A stretch of 64,000 bases of DNA from Dokdonella sp. GTDB taxonomy: Bacteria; Pseudomonadota; Gammaproteobacteria; Xanthomonadales; Rhodanobacteraceae. Of this stretch, positions 44,499 to 51,566 are shown piece by piece. The stretch spans positions 1,488,001 through 1,552,000 of the forward strand of contig JANQAE010000001.1 in NCBI GenBank assembly GCA_024707225.1, read 5' to 3'. The notes beneath the pieces were generated by a model, which was given only the letters and a program-made list of their open reading frames with translations, searched no databases and had not been told where the DNA came from. How positions within the stretch are numbered: position 1 is the first letter of the stretch; the number at the start of each line of letters is the position of its first letter. A program made the translations under genes and the position numbers.

Positions 44499-45002
44499 AT
44501 GCAAGTCGCCGCACCCGCCGCACCCGCCGCACCCGCAATCCCCACCGCCTCGCCGGTCGCGCTTGACCAGCCGCCGCAGCGCGCACGCTTCACCAAGCTC
44601 GACGCCGACGGCCAGGCGCTGCCGGCAACCGCAACCGATTGGCGCTACGTTCGCGTCGACACCGGCGCCGTCCGCTTCGACATGCTCGCCGGCAACCTCG
44701 ACGATCAGCGCAAGACGCACAGTGAGGCCGCCCAGGCCTGCGCAGCGCTCGGCGAAGGTTGGCGCATGGCGACGCTCGACGAGCTCGAGGCGATCCGCGA
44801 CATCACACGCTTTTCGCCCGCGGTCGATCCGACGTTTTTCCCGGACATCCACCCGAATTTCTACTGGACGTCGTCGCCGGATGCCGAGGATCCGGACGAC
44901 TACGCGTGGGTCGTCCACTTCCGCAGCGGCAGCGTGGGCCTCCACCACCGCGACCACCGCGCGTTCGTCCGGGCGGTCCGTTCCGTCCCCGCCAGTCAGT
45001 GA
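44499..45002 (+). CDS. DGR target protein 1 (DUF1566/Lcl-like)
   Basis: 167 residues from ATG 44499 with AGGAG 8 nt upstream. An Ala/Pro-rich N-terminus is followed by a DUF1566-type domain (GEGWRMATLDELEAIRDITRFSPAVD, FFPDIHPNFYWTSSP), a C-type-lectin-like fold used by DGR targets. The last 43 residues are encoded by variable repeat VR1. Relative to the template it has 11 base changes, all at template adenines. No signal peptide or membrane segment is seen, so the mature protein is either cytoplasmic or carried on the virion. Its ligand is unknown. Confidence 0.85.
   Translation: MQVAAPAAPAAPAIPTASPVALDQPPQRARFTKLDADGQALPATATDWRYVRVDTGAVRFDMLAGNLDDQRKTHSEAAQACAALGEGWRMATLDELEAIRDITRFSPAVDPTFFPDIHPNFYWTSSPDAEDPDDYAWVVHFRSGSVGLHHRDHRAFVRAVRSVPASQ
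44869..45001 (+). repeat. DGR variable repeat VR1
   Basis: 133 nt aligning without gaps to the template at 49558-49690. Eleven differences, each at an adenine of the template, plus the C at the 3' end that all three VRs share against G in the template. The 3' 35 nt before that point are invariant. Confidence 0.95.
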
Positions 45003-45034
45003 TCGTCCCTCGCCCTTTTCCTTCGGAGCACACC

Positions 45035-45511
45035 ATGTCCGCTGCCGTTGCGCAGGCCGAGTCGTCGGCCGCCTCCACCCGCGTCATCCTCAAGCTCGAT
45101 TCCGCCGGCGAAATCCTGCCAGCCGACGCGACCTCCTGGTCCGCCGTTCGCGTCCTCGACGGATCGCTTCGCATCGACATCCTCACCGGCAACATCGGCG
45201 GCCGCTCGATGAGCCACCGCAAGGCGGTCGAGGCCTGCGCCAACATCGACGCCATCGGCTCGACCGATTGGCGCCTCTGGACGCCCGCCGAAGCGTTCGC
45301 GCTGGTCGACCACGCCCGCTTCAACCCGGCCGTCGACACCGCGCTGTTCCCCGACATCAAGCCGGACTGGTACTGGACGTCGTCGCCGGGTGCCGAGGAT
45401 CCGGACGGCTACGCGTGGATCGTCCACTTCCACTACGGCGACGTGTACCTCTACCACCGCGGCTACAACGCGTTCGTCCGGGCGGTCCGTTCCGTCCCCG
45501 CCAGTCAGTGA
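45035..45511 (+). CDS. DGR target protein 2 (DUF1566/Lcl-like)
   Basis: 158 residues from ATG 45035, 33 nt after target 1. The same architecture: an N-terminal strand region (VILKLDSAGEILPADATSW), the DUF1566 core (TDWRLWTPAEAFALVDHARFNPAVD, LFPDIKPDWYWTSSP) and a C-terminal variable segment. VR2 has nine changes from the template, all at adenines, and is rich in Tyr (HYGDVYLYHRGY), as often seen in ligand-binding DGR surfaces. No signal peptide. Confidence 0.85.
   Translation: MSAAVAQAESSAASTRVILKLDSAGEILPADATSWSAVRVLDGSLRIDILTGNIGGRSMSHRKAVEACANIDAIGSTDWRLWTPAEAFALVDHARFNPAVDTALFPDIKPDWYWTSSPGAEDPDGYAWIVHFHYGDVYLYHRGYNAFVRAVRSVPASQ
45378..45510 (+). repeat. DGR variable repeat VR2
   Basis: 133 nt, gap-free alignment to the template, with nine differences, all at template adenines (two Asp/Gly-type changes in the 5' part, seven in the core). 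Confidence 0.95.
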
Positions 45512-45539
45512 TTGCCCCTTTGCGCTCCTAGGAGATCCC

Positions 45540-45800
45540 ATGTCGGCACAGACCACACCCGCGCGGGCGACGCCGGACGCCACAACGGCGCAGATCAACC
45601 TCATCGTCGCGGACGCCTTCGCGAATGCGACTCCGCCGCGCAGCGCGGCCTATATCGAGGGCTTCCGCTGCGCGATTCGGCGCCGCCTGGTCGGCACGCG
45701 ACTGCCGGTGCCGTATCGGCTCGGCAGCGCCGAGGCTGATGCGTACTTCGCTGGCCGCGACGATGGGGACGAGCACCCGCTTGAGGTGCCCGCACTATGA
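45540..45800 (+). CDS. Early phage protein, unknown function
   Basis: 86 residues from ATG 45540 with AGGAG 7-8 nt upstream. The sequence INLIVADAFANATPPRSAAYIEGFRCAIRRRL resembles small phage proteins that are counted with restriction-alleviation or replication accessory genes, but no firm family can be named. It ends with an acidic tail. Confidence 0.6.
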   Translation: MSAQTTPARATPDATTAQINLIVADAFANATPPRSAAYIEGFRCAIRRRLVGTRLPVPYRLGSAEADAYFAGRDDGDEHPLEVPAL

Positions 45801-45949
45801 GCGCTCCCGACGGAATCGAGCGCCGCCGTGACTTCGGCGGCCATTTCCAGCACGACGTCAGCGCCAGCATGGCGCGCGCGCTCTCGGCCATCGTGCTGCT
45901 CGCTGGCGTGCTGTTCCTCGTCGCGGGCGGCCTGGAGTGCGCGCGATGA
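45797..45949 (+). CDS. 50-residue membrane protein
   Basis: ATG 45797 overlaps the previous stop (ATGA) and the stop overlaps the next start (ATGA). A charged N-terminus (GIERRRDFGGHF) is followed by one membrane segment (ALSAIVLLAGVLFLVAGGLE). Coupling on both sides supports that it is real. Confidence 0.6.
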   Translation: MSAPDGIERRRDFGGHFQHDVSASMARALSAIVLLAGVLFLVAGGLECAR

Positions 45950-46221
45950 GCGTCCGATCCGAGCTCCGCGCGAACGTCACCGACTGGACGCGCCCGATCG
46001 TCAAGCCTCCGATTACGGAGCTGTCGATCGCCAAGGCGGCCGGCGGGCTTAACCGGCCCTTGATCGACCGCGCGGCAGCGGCTTGCCGGCGCGCGGCCGG
46101 GCGCTGCCACACGGCCTCGCGCGAGGCGCTCATCGACTCGGCGGCCCTGGCATGGCGCGAAGACGCGGCCGAGCTCGAGGCGGCAGCCAAAATCTTGGAG
46201 AAGCTCAATGCACCCGAATGA
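45946..46221 (+). CDS. Early phage protein, unknown function
   Basis: 91 residues from ATG 45946. Helical and charged, with IVKPPITELSIAKAAGGLNRPLID and EDAAELEAAAKILEKLN. Overlaps both neighbours. Not recognised. Confidence 0.55.
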   Translation: MSVRSELRANVTDWTRPIVKPPITELSIAKAAGGLNRPLIDRAAAACRRAAGRCHTASREALIDSAALAWREDAAELEAAAKILEKLNAPE

Positions 46222-46528
46222 CGAACTCCCGCCATGCATCGGCGAGCGTTACCGCGACACGGCGCAGCAAATCACAGGCGTCATCGATCTTGACCGCGTG
46301 CGCGCCGCGCGAAGCCAGCACCGCGACACGATCGCCGCCGCAGTCTGGCCGCATGCCGAGCGCGTCGCGGCTTCGCCTGCGGAGATCGAGCGGGCACACG
46401 CCGCCGGTATCGCCGAACTGAATGCCGGTCGCAGCATCGCTTGGGCGGTGTCCCGCGCTCGGGCGGAGCTTCCGCGTTCCCGGCGCCGGCCGCGGCGATC
46501 GACCACACCTCCGCCGGCGGCGGGCTGA
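46208..46528 (+). CDS. Early phage protein, unknown function
   Basis: 106 residues from ATG 46208, overlapping the previous gene by 14 nt. Helical core (IGERYRDTAQQITGVIDLDRVRAARSQHRDTIAAAVWPHAERV) and a basic Arg/Pro-rich tail. Not recognised. Confidence 0.5.
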   Translation: MHPNDELPPCIGERYRDTAQQITGVIDLDRVRAARSQHRDTIAAAVWPHAERVAASPAEIERAHAAGIAELNAGRSIAWAVSRARAELPRSRRRPRRSTTPPPAAG

Positions 46529-46530
46529 CC

Positions 46531-46893
46531 ATGACGACCGAACTCCAGCGCGCAGCGCTCACCAGGGCGCGAGCCGGCAATTGGGATCTGGCCGATGCCA
46601 TCGAATTGCTGGCGCGCCAGCAGCAGGCGCGCGTGGATGGCGAGCGGCTGCATTACGCACTGCGCTCGCATCGGCTCGCCTGCTTCATCTACTCGACCGC
46701 CAAATGTGACTGCTGCATCGGGGTCGAGCGCGACGGCTGTTCCTACGCGGAAGCGGCGGACTGGTGGGCCATCGACATGCGGGGTGACCGCCTCGACGCC
46801 GATGACCCGACGGTCTCGGGTCAGACGTTCACCGTCGAGCAGGCACGCGCGATCGTGCAGGCCTTTGAGGAGGAACTCGCCGCATGCGCGTAA
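46531..46893 (+). CDS. Early phage protein with Cys-rich segment
   Basis: 120 residues from ATG 46531, directly after the previous stop. Contains IYSTAKCDCCIGVERDGCSY, which could bind a metal ion, then an acidic end (QAFEEELAACA). It overlaps the clamp gene by 10 nt. Not recognised. Confidence 0.55.
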   Translation: MTTELQRAALTRARAGNWDLADAIELLARQQQARVDGERLHYALRSHRLACFIYSTAKCDCCIGVERDGCSYAEAADWWAIDMRGDRLDADDPTVSGQTFTVEQARAIVQAFEEELAACA

Positions 46894-47996
46894 AGATCGA
46901 ATCCGGCGCCCTTGCGACCGCGCTGCGGTCCAGCGTGGCGGTGCGCAAATCACCCACGCCGATCTACAGCCATGTCCTGCTCGAGGCCGCAGGCGAATCA
47001 CTGCGCATCACCACGTCGGACTCCGAAGCGACGGTGACCGCGGTCGTGCCGTGCGTCGTCGAGCGCGAAGGGGCGATCTGTGCACCCGATGACCTACTCA
47101 AGGCCGCGATGATCGGCGGCGGCGCGGTCGCACTGACCGCGGACGAATCGCTAACGGTCCAGCGCGGGCGCAGCCGCGTGCGCATCTCGACGCTGCCAGC
47201 AGGCGACTATCCGCGCAACGAACAGCTCATCTGGACCGACATCGACGTGCCGGCCGAGCGGCTCGCGAAGGCGGTCGATGCGGTCGCGCACGCGGCGAAC
47301 CGGACGGATGCCAGGCTGTGGGCACAGTGCATCCTGTTGCGCAGCGGCTGCGTCGTCGCGACCGACGGCATGCGTATCGGTCGCGCCGAGATTCCGTACG
47401 AGGGGCCGGACCTGCTCGTCCCTGCGCGCAACCTCGGGCCGCTGCAGCGGCTGCTCGGCGAAGGAGCGCGCGTCCAGTTCGGGCGCCCCGCCGAAGGCCA
47501 GCCGCCGGCGGTCATCGCAGTGCAGGATGCCAGCGGCGACCGGGCCGAGGTGCGCCTGTTCGCGGTCGGATTTCCGGACGTGACCGCCGTGTTCCCTATC
47601 GGGGATCCGGCGTGCTCTTTCACGGTCGACCGCGAACGCCTGCAGCACGCGCTCGACCGCATGACGCCGTTCTGCACCATCACCAGCACCGTTGCCGGCA
47701 AGGCCCATTCGTACGCGGCCGGCGTCGTGCGCGCCGGCGCCGGACGCGTGCAGCTCGAGGCGGCGCGCAACGACAGCCTGGAGGATCTGACGCCGCTGAT
47801 CGAGGGCGAACCAACCGGCTCGGCGACGGCCGGCATTCGCGTCGAGCACCTCGGCGACGTCCTCGCCGCCGCCGACACGGCATTCGTACGCATTTCGCTT
47901 CACCCCGGCGTCGCCGGCGCCGCTGCCCGGTGGTACTGCGAGCCGATCGGCGATCAGCGCGGCGCGGACTACGTCCTCGTCCCCGTCCAGATTTGA
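46884..47996 (+). CDS. DNA polymerase sliding clamp (beta/DnaN) homologue
   Basis: 370 residues, the length of a bacterial beta clamp. Three-domain layout with recognisable DnaN signatures: ALATALRSSVAVRKSPTPIYSHVLLEA, the domain I end STLPAGDYP, domain II VPAERLAKAVDAVAHAANRTDARLW, the CVVATDGMRIGRAEI strand, and the terminal DYVLVPVQI that mirrors the YVIMPMRL of DnaN. A ring clamp carried by a phage of this size is uncommon. It may replace the host clamp, recruit a phage polymerase partner, or act as a decoy. No polymerase gene was found in the prophage. Confidence 0.75.
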   Translation: MRVKIESGALATALRSSVAVRKSPTPIYSHVLLEAAGESLRITTSDSEATVTAVVPCVVEREGAICAPDDLLKAAMIGGGAVALTADESLTVQRGRSRVRISTLPAGDYPRNEQLIWTDIDVPAERLAKAVDAVAHAANRTDARLWAQCILLRSGCVVATDGMRIGRAEIPYEGPDLLVPARNLGPLQRLLGEGARVQFGRPAEGQPPAVIAVQDASGDRAEVRLFAVGFPDVTAVFPIGDPACSFTVDRERLQHALDRMTPFCTITSTVAGKAHSYAAGVVRAGAGRVQLEAARNDSLEDLTPLIEGEPTGSATAGIRVEHLGDVLAAADTAFVRISLHPGVAGAAARWYCEPIGDQRGADYVLVPVQI

Positions 47997-48009
47997 CCCA
48001 GGAGACCTC

Positions 48010-48321
48010 GTGTCCAATCCCCCCGCCTCCGCAACAGACCTGCTCGTCGCTGCCTCCGACAGCATCGACCAGCGCGCACAGTCGCGAGACCTGCCCGCCG
48101 GTGAGCGCTCGATGGCCCGCGCTGTCGCCGCATTCAACGCGATCACCGGCCGCCAGCTCACCGAGCACGACGGCTGGCTGTTCATGACGCAGCTCAAGGC
48201 GGCGCGGGCGACGGCCGGCCGCCACAACGCGGACGACTACGTCGACGGCGCTGCTTACTTCGCGCTCGCCGGCGAGTGCGCCGGGCGCACCGCCACCCCG
48301 CCGGGAGCGCCCGATGCGTAA
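48010..48321 (+). CDS. DUF6378-like phage protein
   Basis: 103 residues from GTG 48010 with AGGAG 7 nt upstream. The core MARAVAAFNAITGRQLTEHDGWLFMTQLKAARATAGRHNADDYVDGAAYFALAGE follows a widespread small phage family (I recall DUF6378) often found near replication genes. Function is unknown. Confidence 0.7.
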   Translation: MSNPPASATDLLVAASDSIDQRAQSRDLPAGERSMARAVAAFNAITGRQLTEHDGWLFMTQLKAARATAGRHNADDYVDGAAYFALAGECAGRTATPPGAPDA

Positions 48322-48526
48322 GCACGACATCGTGATCCGCATGCGCGGCGCACGTTTTTCCGAATGTGACCCCGAGCGGGTCGCCGAACTGATCCGCAGC
48401 ACTGCCCGAATGATCGAGCGCCCCGGCGAGACGGTCACCTTCGGCGGCTGCAGCGGCAACGCCCTCCGGCTCCGCGTCCGTCGTAACGGTGGCGCCGCGC
48501 CCCAACCCCAGGAAGACCCCGCATGA
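48314..48526 (+). CDS. Small phage protein upstream of DGR target 3
   Basis: 70 residues from ATG 48314, overlapping its neighbours by 8 and 4 nt. Small alpha/beta protein (HDIVIRMRGARFSECDPERVAELIRSTARMI). Not recognised. Translational coupling to target 3 is likely. Confidence 0.55.
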   Translation: MRKHDIVIRMRGARFSECDPERVAELIRSTARMIERPGETVTFGGCSGNALRLRVRRNGGAAPQPQEDPA

Positions 48527-49035
48527 ACCTGAGCATCAACATCCGCTGCGCCGGCGACGTCATCATTTCGGCGCGACCCGATTCGCAAGTCAGCGATCTG
48601 CCGTCGCTGATCTCGGTGGCCGACGTGCCGATCCACACCACCAAGCCGAAGCCGTTCCGCCTCGCCGATGAGCTGGTCTGCGATCCGGCGCAGCGCCTGA
48701 TCTGGACGCCGCGCCCGATTGACGGCAAGCGCATGACGTGGGCCGAAGCGGACGCGGCCTGCAAGGCGCTGCGTCTCGGCGGCTTCTCCGATTGGCGGTT
48801 GCCGACGCGCGAAGAGCTGCAAGGCCTTGTCGACTACACGCGCTGCAAGCCCGCGATCGACACCGCCCTGTTTCCGGATACGCCGCCCGAAGCGTTCTGG
48901 ACGTCGTCGCCGGATGCCGAGGCTCCGGGCGACTGCGCGTGGTTCGTCGACTTCCACTACGGCAACGTGAACCTCCGCCGCCGCGACTACCACGCGTTCG
49001 TCCGGGCGGTCCGTTCCGTCCCCGCCAGTCAGTGA
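48523..49035 (+). CDS. DGR target protein 3 (DUF1566/Lcl-like), next to Avd and RT
   Basis: 170 residues from ATG 48523 (ATGA overlap). This is the most canonical DUF1566 of the three: KRMTWAEADAACKALRLGGFSDWRLPTREELQGLVDYTRCKPAID, FPDTPPEAFWTSSP, then the C-terminal variable segment. It differs from the template at 11 positions, all adenines. Targets next to avd-TR-RT are the usual DGR arrangement. No signal peptide is seen, and its N-terminal 50 residues differ from those of targets 1 and 2, so each target may attach to a different partner. Confidence 0.88.
   Translation: MNLSINIRCAGDVIISARPDSQVSDLPSLISVADVPIHTTKPKPFRLADELVCDPAQRLIWTPRPIDGKRMTWAEADAACKALRLGGFSDWRLPTREELQGLVDYTRCKPAIDTALFPDTPPEAFWTSSPDAEAPGDCAWFVDFHYGNVNLRRRDYHAFVRAVRSVPASQ
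48902..49034 (+). repeat. DGR variable repeat VR3
   Basis: 133 nt, gap-free to the template; 11 differences, all at template adenines, including three in two adjacent codons that turn N-H into R-R. The 3' invariant GC-rich stretch and the C-for-G difference are shared with VR1 and VR2 and mark the probable initiation-of-mutagenic-homing site. Confidence 0.95.
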
Positions 49036-49059
49036 TCGCCTTTTGACCCTTCGCCGCCC

Positions 49060-49503
49060 ATGAGCTACGCCGTCCCGCCCATCATTCGACTTTCCGAACG
49101 TCTGCTCGTCGACGTCGAGGAGGCCGTGAAAGTCTTCCCTCGCCGGCACAAGTACGTGTTCGGCTCGGACCTGCGGCGGGCGGCGATGAAGGTCGCGTTG
49201 CGCGCGCAACGCGCCTGGCGCAAGCCCAGGGATCCGGCGAAGCGGATCGCGAAGCTCGTGCGAGCGATCGACGATTTCAAGCTGCGTTTGCAGCTGGGGT
49301 CGGCGATCCGGGCCTTTGCAAGCTTCGGTCAGTTCGAGGCGCTCGCGCGCCTCGCCAAGGACATCGGCCGGCAAGCCGGCGGATGGATGCGACGCCACCA
49401 GCAGCACCCCAAGAGCCAGAATCGCGCGGCCGGAGCGCCGCCCGAGCGTGCTCAGACACTGAGTACCTGCGCCGCCTCACGCCACACCGGGGCCAACGCA
49501 TGA
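49060..49503 (+). CDS. avd: DGR accessory variability determinant (Avd)
   Basis: 147 residues from ATG 49060. The first 115 residues form a helical, strongly basic domain (LSERLLVDVEEAVKVFPRRHKYVFGSDLRRAAMKVAL, RIAKLVRAIDDFKLRLQLGSAIRAFASFGQFEAL) matching the four-helix Avd/bAvd family. Avd pentamers bind the RT and template RNA and are needed for cDNA synthesis in the Bordetella phage system. The last 30 residues are low-complexity. Its stop overlaps the RT start (ATGA). The gene order target-avd-TR-RT is the classical one. Confidence 0.88.
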   Translation: MSYAVPPIIRLSERLLVDVEEAVKVFPRRHKYVFGSDLRRAAMKVALRAQRAWRKPRDPAKRIAKLVRAIDDFKLRLQLGSAIRAFASFGQFEALARLAKDIGRQAGGWMRRHQQHPKSQNRAAGAPPERAQTLSTCAASRHTGANA

Positions 49504-50894
49504 CGACGCCACGCTACCCGCAGGGATGTTTGGCAGGGTCTCAAGCGCGCAGGGATGCGTCGTCGCCGGATGCCGAGGATCCGGACGACTACGCGTGGAT
49601 CGTCAACTTCCACAACGGCAACGTGAACCTCAACCACCGCGACAACAACGCGTTCGTCCGGGCGGTCCGTTCCGTCCCCGCCAGTGAGTGTCAGGGTGCC
49701 CAATGCAATGAGCCGGTCTCGTTCCGGAGCCTGCACGCCGCGTGGCGACGCGCGCGGCGGAAGAAGAAGCCGAGCAACGATCAGATGCGTTTCGAGACGC
49801 GCTGGATCGACAACCTGTTCGAGCTGCAAACGCGGCTGCGTGCCGGCACCTGGGCGCCGTCGCCGTCCACCTGCTTCATCGCTGATCGCCCCAAGGCACG
49901 CGAGATACACGCGCCCTCGTTCGCCGATCGTGTCGTGCACCACTGGCTGGTGCCGCACCTGGAAGCGATCTACGAGCGCATCTTCATCGCCGACAGCTAC
50001 AGCAACCGGCGCGGCAAAGGAACACTGGCCGCGGTGAAGCGCGTCCATGCCTTCGCGCGCCAGGTCAGGAGCGGCCAGGGTCGGGGCTGGTATCTGCAGC
50101 TCGACATCCACAACTTCTTCCCTTCGATCCATCGGCCCACGCTGTACGGGCTGCTCAGGAAGCGGATGCGGCGCGCTGGTCTTCCACTGCCGGTGCAGCG
50201 TTGCGTGCATGCGCTGCTGCGCCGGAGCGCGACCGAGACCGGCATCCGCTACGTGTGCACGCCCGCCGAGCGGGCCAAGGTGCCGCGCCACAAGCGGCTG
50301 GAGTCGGCGCGACCTGGCTGCGGCATCCCGATCGGTAATCTGTCGAGCCAATTTTTTGCGAACGTCTACCTCAACGAGCTCGATCAGTTCGTTAAGCACG
50401 AACTGAGGGCGCCGCGATATGCGCGCTACGTCGACGACTTCGTGCTGATCCACGAGAGCCGCGAGCAGCTGATCGAGTGGCTCGAGCGGATCACGACGTT
50501 CCTGGCAGAACGGCTGCACCTCCAGCTCAAACCGGATATCCGTCTTCGCCCACTGGACGACGGCATCGACTTCCTGGGCTACGTCGTGCGGCCGACGCAC
50601 CTACTGCCGCGACGCCGCGTGATTGCTCACGCGAACGCCGCCCTGGCGGCCTGGGAGCGCGAGCACGTCCACGGCGATCACCTGCGCGCGGCGCCGGCGG
50701 ATCTACGCGCGCTGCGCTCGACCTGGCAAAGCTACGCCGGCCACCTGCGGCACGCACGCACCCATCGATTGCAGCGACGCTTCCACCGCCGCTTTCCGTG
50801 GCTATCAGCAGCCGGCATGACCCGCCATTTCCGGCCCAGCTCGGAGCGCCGGATTCGCGCCATTCGCTGGCGTACGAGCGCGAGAAAGCCATGA
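49500..50894 (+). CDS. DGR reverse transcriptase
   Basis: 464 residues from ATG 49500 (ATGA overlap with avd). All RT motifs are present: SFRSLHAAWRRARRKK and NLFELQTRLRAGTW (N-terminal), QLDIHNFFPSIHRP (motif A), GIPIGNLSSQFFANVYLNEL (motif B, with the DGR-specific GxxxSQ), RYVDDFVLIHESREQL (motif C, YVDD), and LKPDIRLRPLDDGIDFLGYVV (motif E region). The first 63 residues after the start read through the template repeat in the same frame. Thus either the RT carries a template-encoded N-terminus or it starts at a non-ATG codon after 49690; the next ATG (49785) would cut into the conserved part. It copies template RNA with adenine errors into cDNA that replaces the VRs. Confidence 0.92.
   Translation: MTTPRYPQGCLAGSQARRDASSPDAEDPDDYAWIVNFHNGNVNLNHRDNNAFVRAVRSVPASECQGAQCNEPVSFRSLHAAWRRARRKKKPSNDQMRFETRWIDNLFELQTRLRAGTWAPSPSTCFIADRPKAREIHAPSFADRVVHHWLVPHLEAIYERIFIADSYSNRRGKGTLAAVKRVHAFARQVRSGQGRGWYLQLDIHNFFPSIHRPTLYGLLRKRMRRAGLPLPVQRCVHALLRRSATETGIRYVCTPAERAKVPRHKRLESARPGCGIPIGNLSSQFFANVYLNELDQFVKHELRAPRYARYVDDFVLIHESREQLIEWLERITTFLAERLHLQLKPDIRLRPLDDGIDFLGYVVRPTHLLPRRRVIAHANAALAAWEREHVHGDHLRAAPADLRALRSTWQSYAGHLRHARTHRLQRRFHRRFPWLSAAGMTRHFRPSSERRIRAIRWRTSARKP
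49558..49690 (+). repeat. DGR template repeat (TR)
   Basis: 133 nt between the Avd stop and the conserved RT part. It has seven AAC codons in phase with the targets (VNFHNGNVNLNHRDNN), the codon that adenine mutagenesis can turn into the widest set of amino acids without creating stops. The 3' end reads GCCAGTGAGTG, whereas all VRs read GCCAGTCAGTG; this single difference before the shared AGTG tract is the expected TR-type versus VR-type homing signal. Confidence 0.95.
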
Positions 50895-50939
50895 CAGCCT
50901 CAATCCAGACCACCAGCAACCAGAGGAGGGCGTTCACCC

Positions 50940-51329
50940 GTGAGCACTGACTTGACTAAGTTCTACAGCACCAACGACGAGGACTTCATCTACCACGACG
51001 TGGGCGACGTTCTCGACGCCCTGGCCGCCGACGGCGAACTTGAGGCCGGCAGGATCTACTTCGAAGGCGACTTCACGAGGATCGCGCACAGCTACGTCTT
51101 GAACGCGGCCGAAATTCTCGAGCGTGCAGATGAAATCCTTTTCGAGGAGGTCGGGGAAACCGCCGATGAGCAGTTCACCAGCGCGACTCAGGCATCCAAG
51201 GATGAGTTGCAGGCTCTGCTGGTCGCGTGGGCCGAAAAATGGATTGGCCCCGTCAACGGATTCATGGTCGTCGGAAAAACGCGTGAGCGCCGCGTGACCG
51301 AGGAAGATGTGAAGGAGTACGCGCAGTGA
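50940..51329 (+). CDS. Acidic phage protein, unknown function
   Basis: 129 residues from GTG 50940 with AGGAGG about 10 nt upstream. Acidic and helical (NDEDFIYHDVGDVLDALAADGELEAG, ADEILFEEVGETADEQF). A 19-residue frame (50891-50950) between RT and this gene, with an ATGA overlap to RT, may be a leader peptide. Not recognised. Confidence 0.6.
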   Translation: MSTDLTKFYSTNDEDFIYHDVGDVLDALAADGELEAGRIYFEGDFTRIAHSYVLNAAEILERADEILFEEVGETADEQFTSATQASKDELQALLVAWAEKWIGPVNGFMVVGKTRERRVTEEDVKEYAQ

Positions 51330-51562
51330 GCACGCTCACCGAACTGGTGCGCAGCGCTGCCGCGCTCGCCCAGGGCGGTGCGATCGCGTGCGCATCCAAC
51401 GGCCACCTTTGGGAATCGGATGGCGGGCGAGCGTGCCCGAAGGGCAGCGCAAACTGCTCGCAGACGGTGTATCTCTGCGAGCGCTGTGGAGCCTACGACT
51501 ACGGCGATCCGGGTGGGCCCGCGCACGAGGAGTGCTCGCTTACCTGTGCATTGAGGAGGTAA
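51326..51562 (+). CDS. Small zinc-ribbon-like phage protein
   Basis: 78 residues from GTG 51326 (4-nt overlap). Six Cys residues in the second half (ACPKGSANCSQTVYLCERCGAYDYG, HEECSLTC) could form a zinc ribbon. Similar small proteins occur near phage excision genes, but no function is assigned. Confidence 0.6.
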   Translation: MSTLTELVRSAAALAQGGAIACASNGHLWESDGGRACPKGSANCSQTVYLCERCGAYDYGDPGGPAHEECSLTCALRR

Positions 51563-51566
51563 CTCG

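Noticed and set aside
49500-50894. RT as a group II intron, retron or abortive-infection RT
   Set aside because: GxxxSQ in motif B, the adjacent Avd, and template/variable repeats with adenine-only changes identify a DGR; no intron domains or retron RNA were seen.
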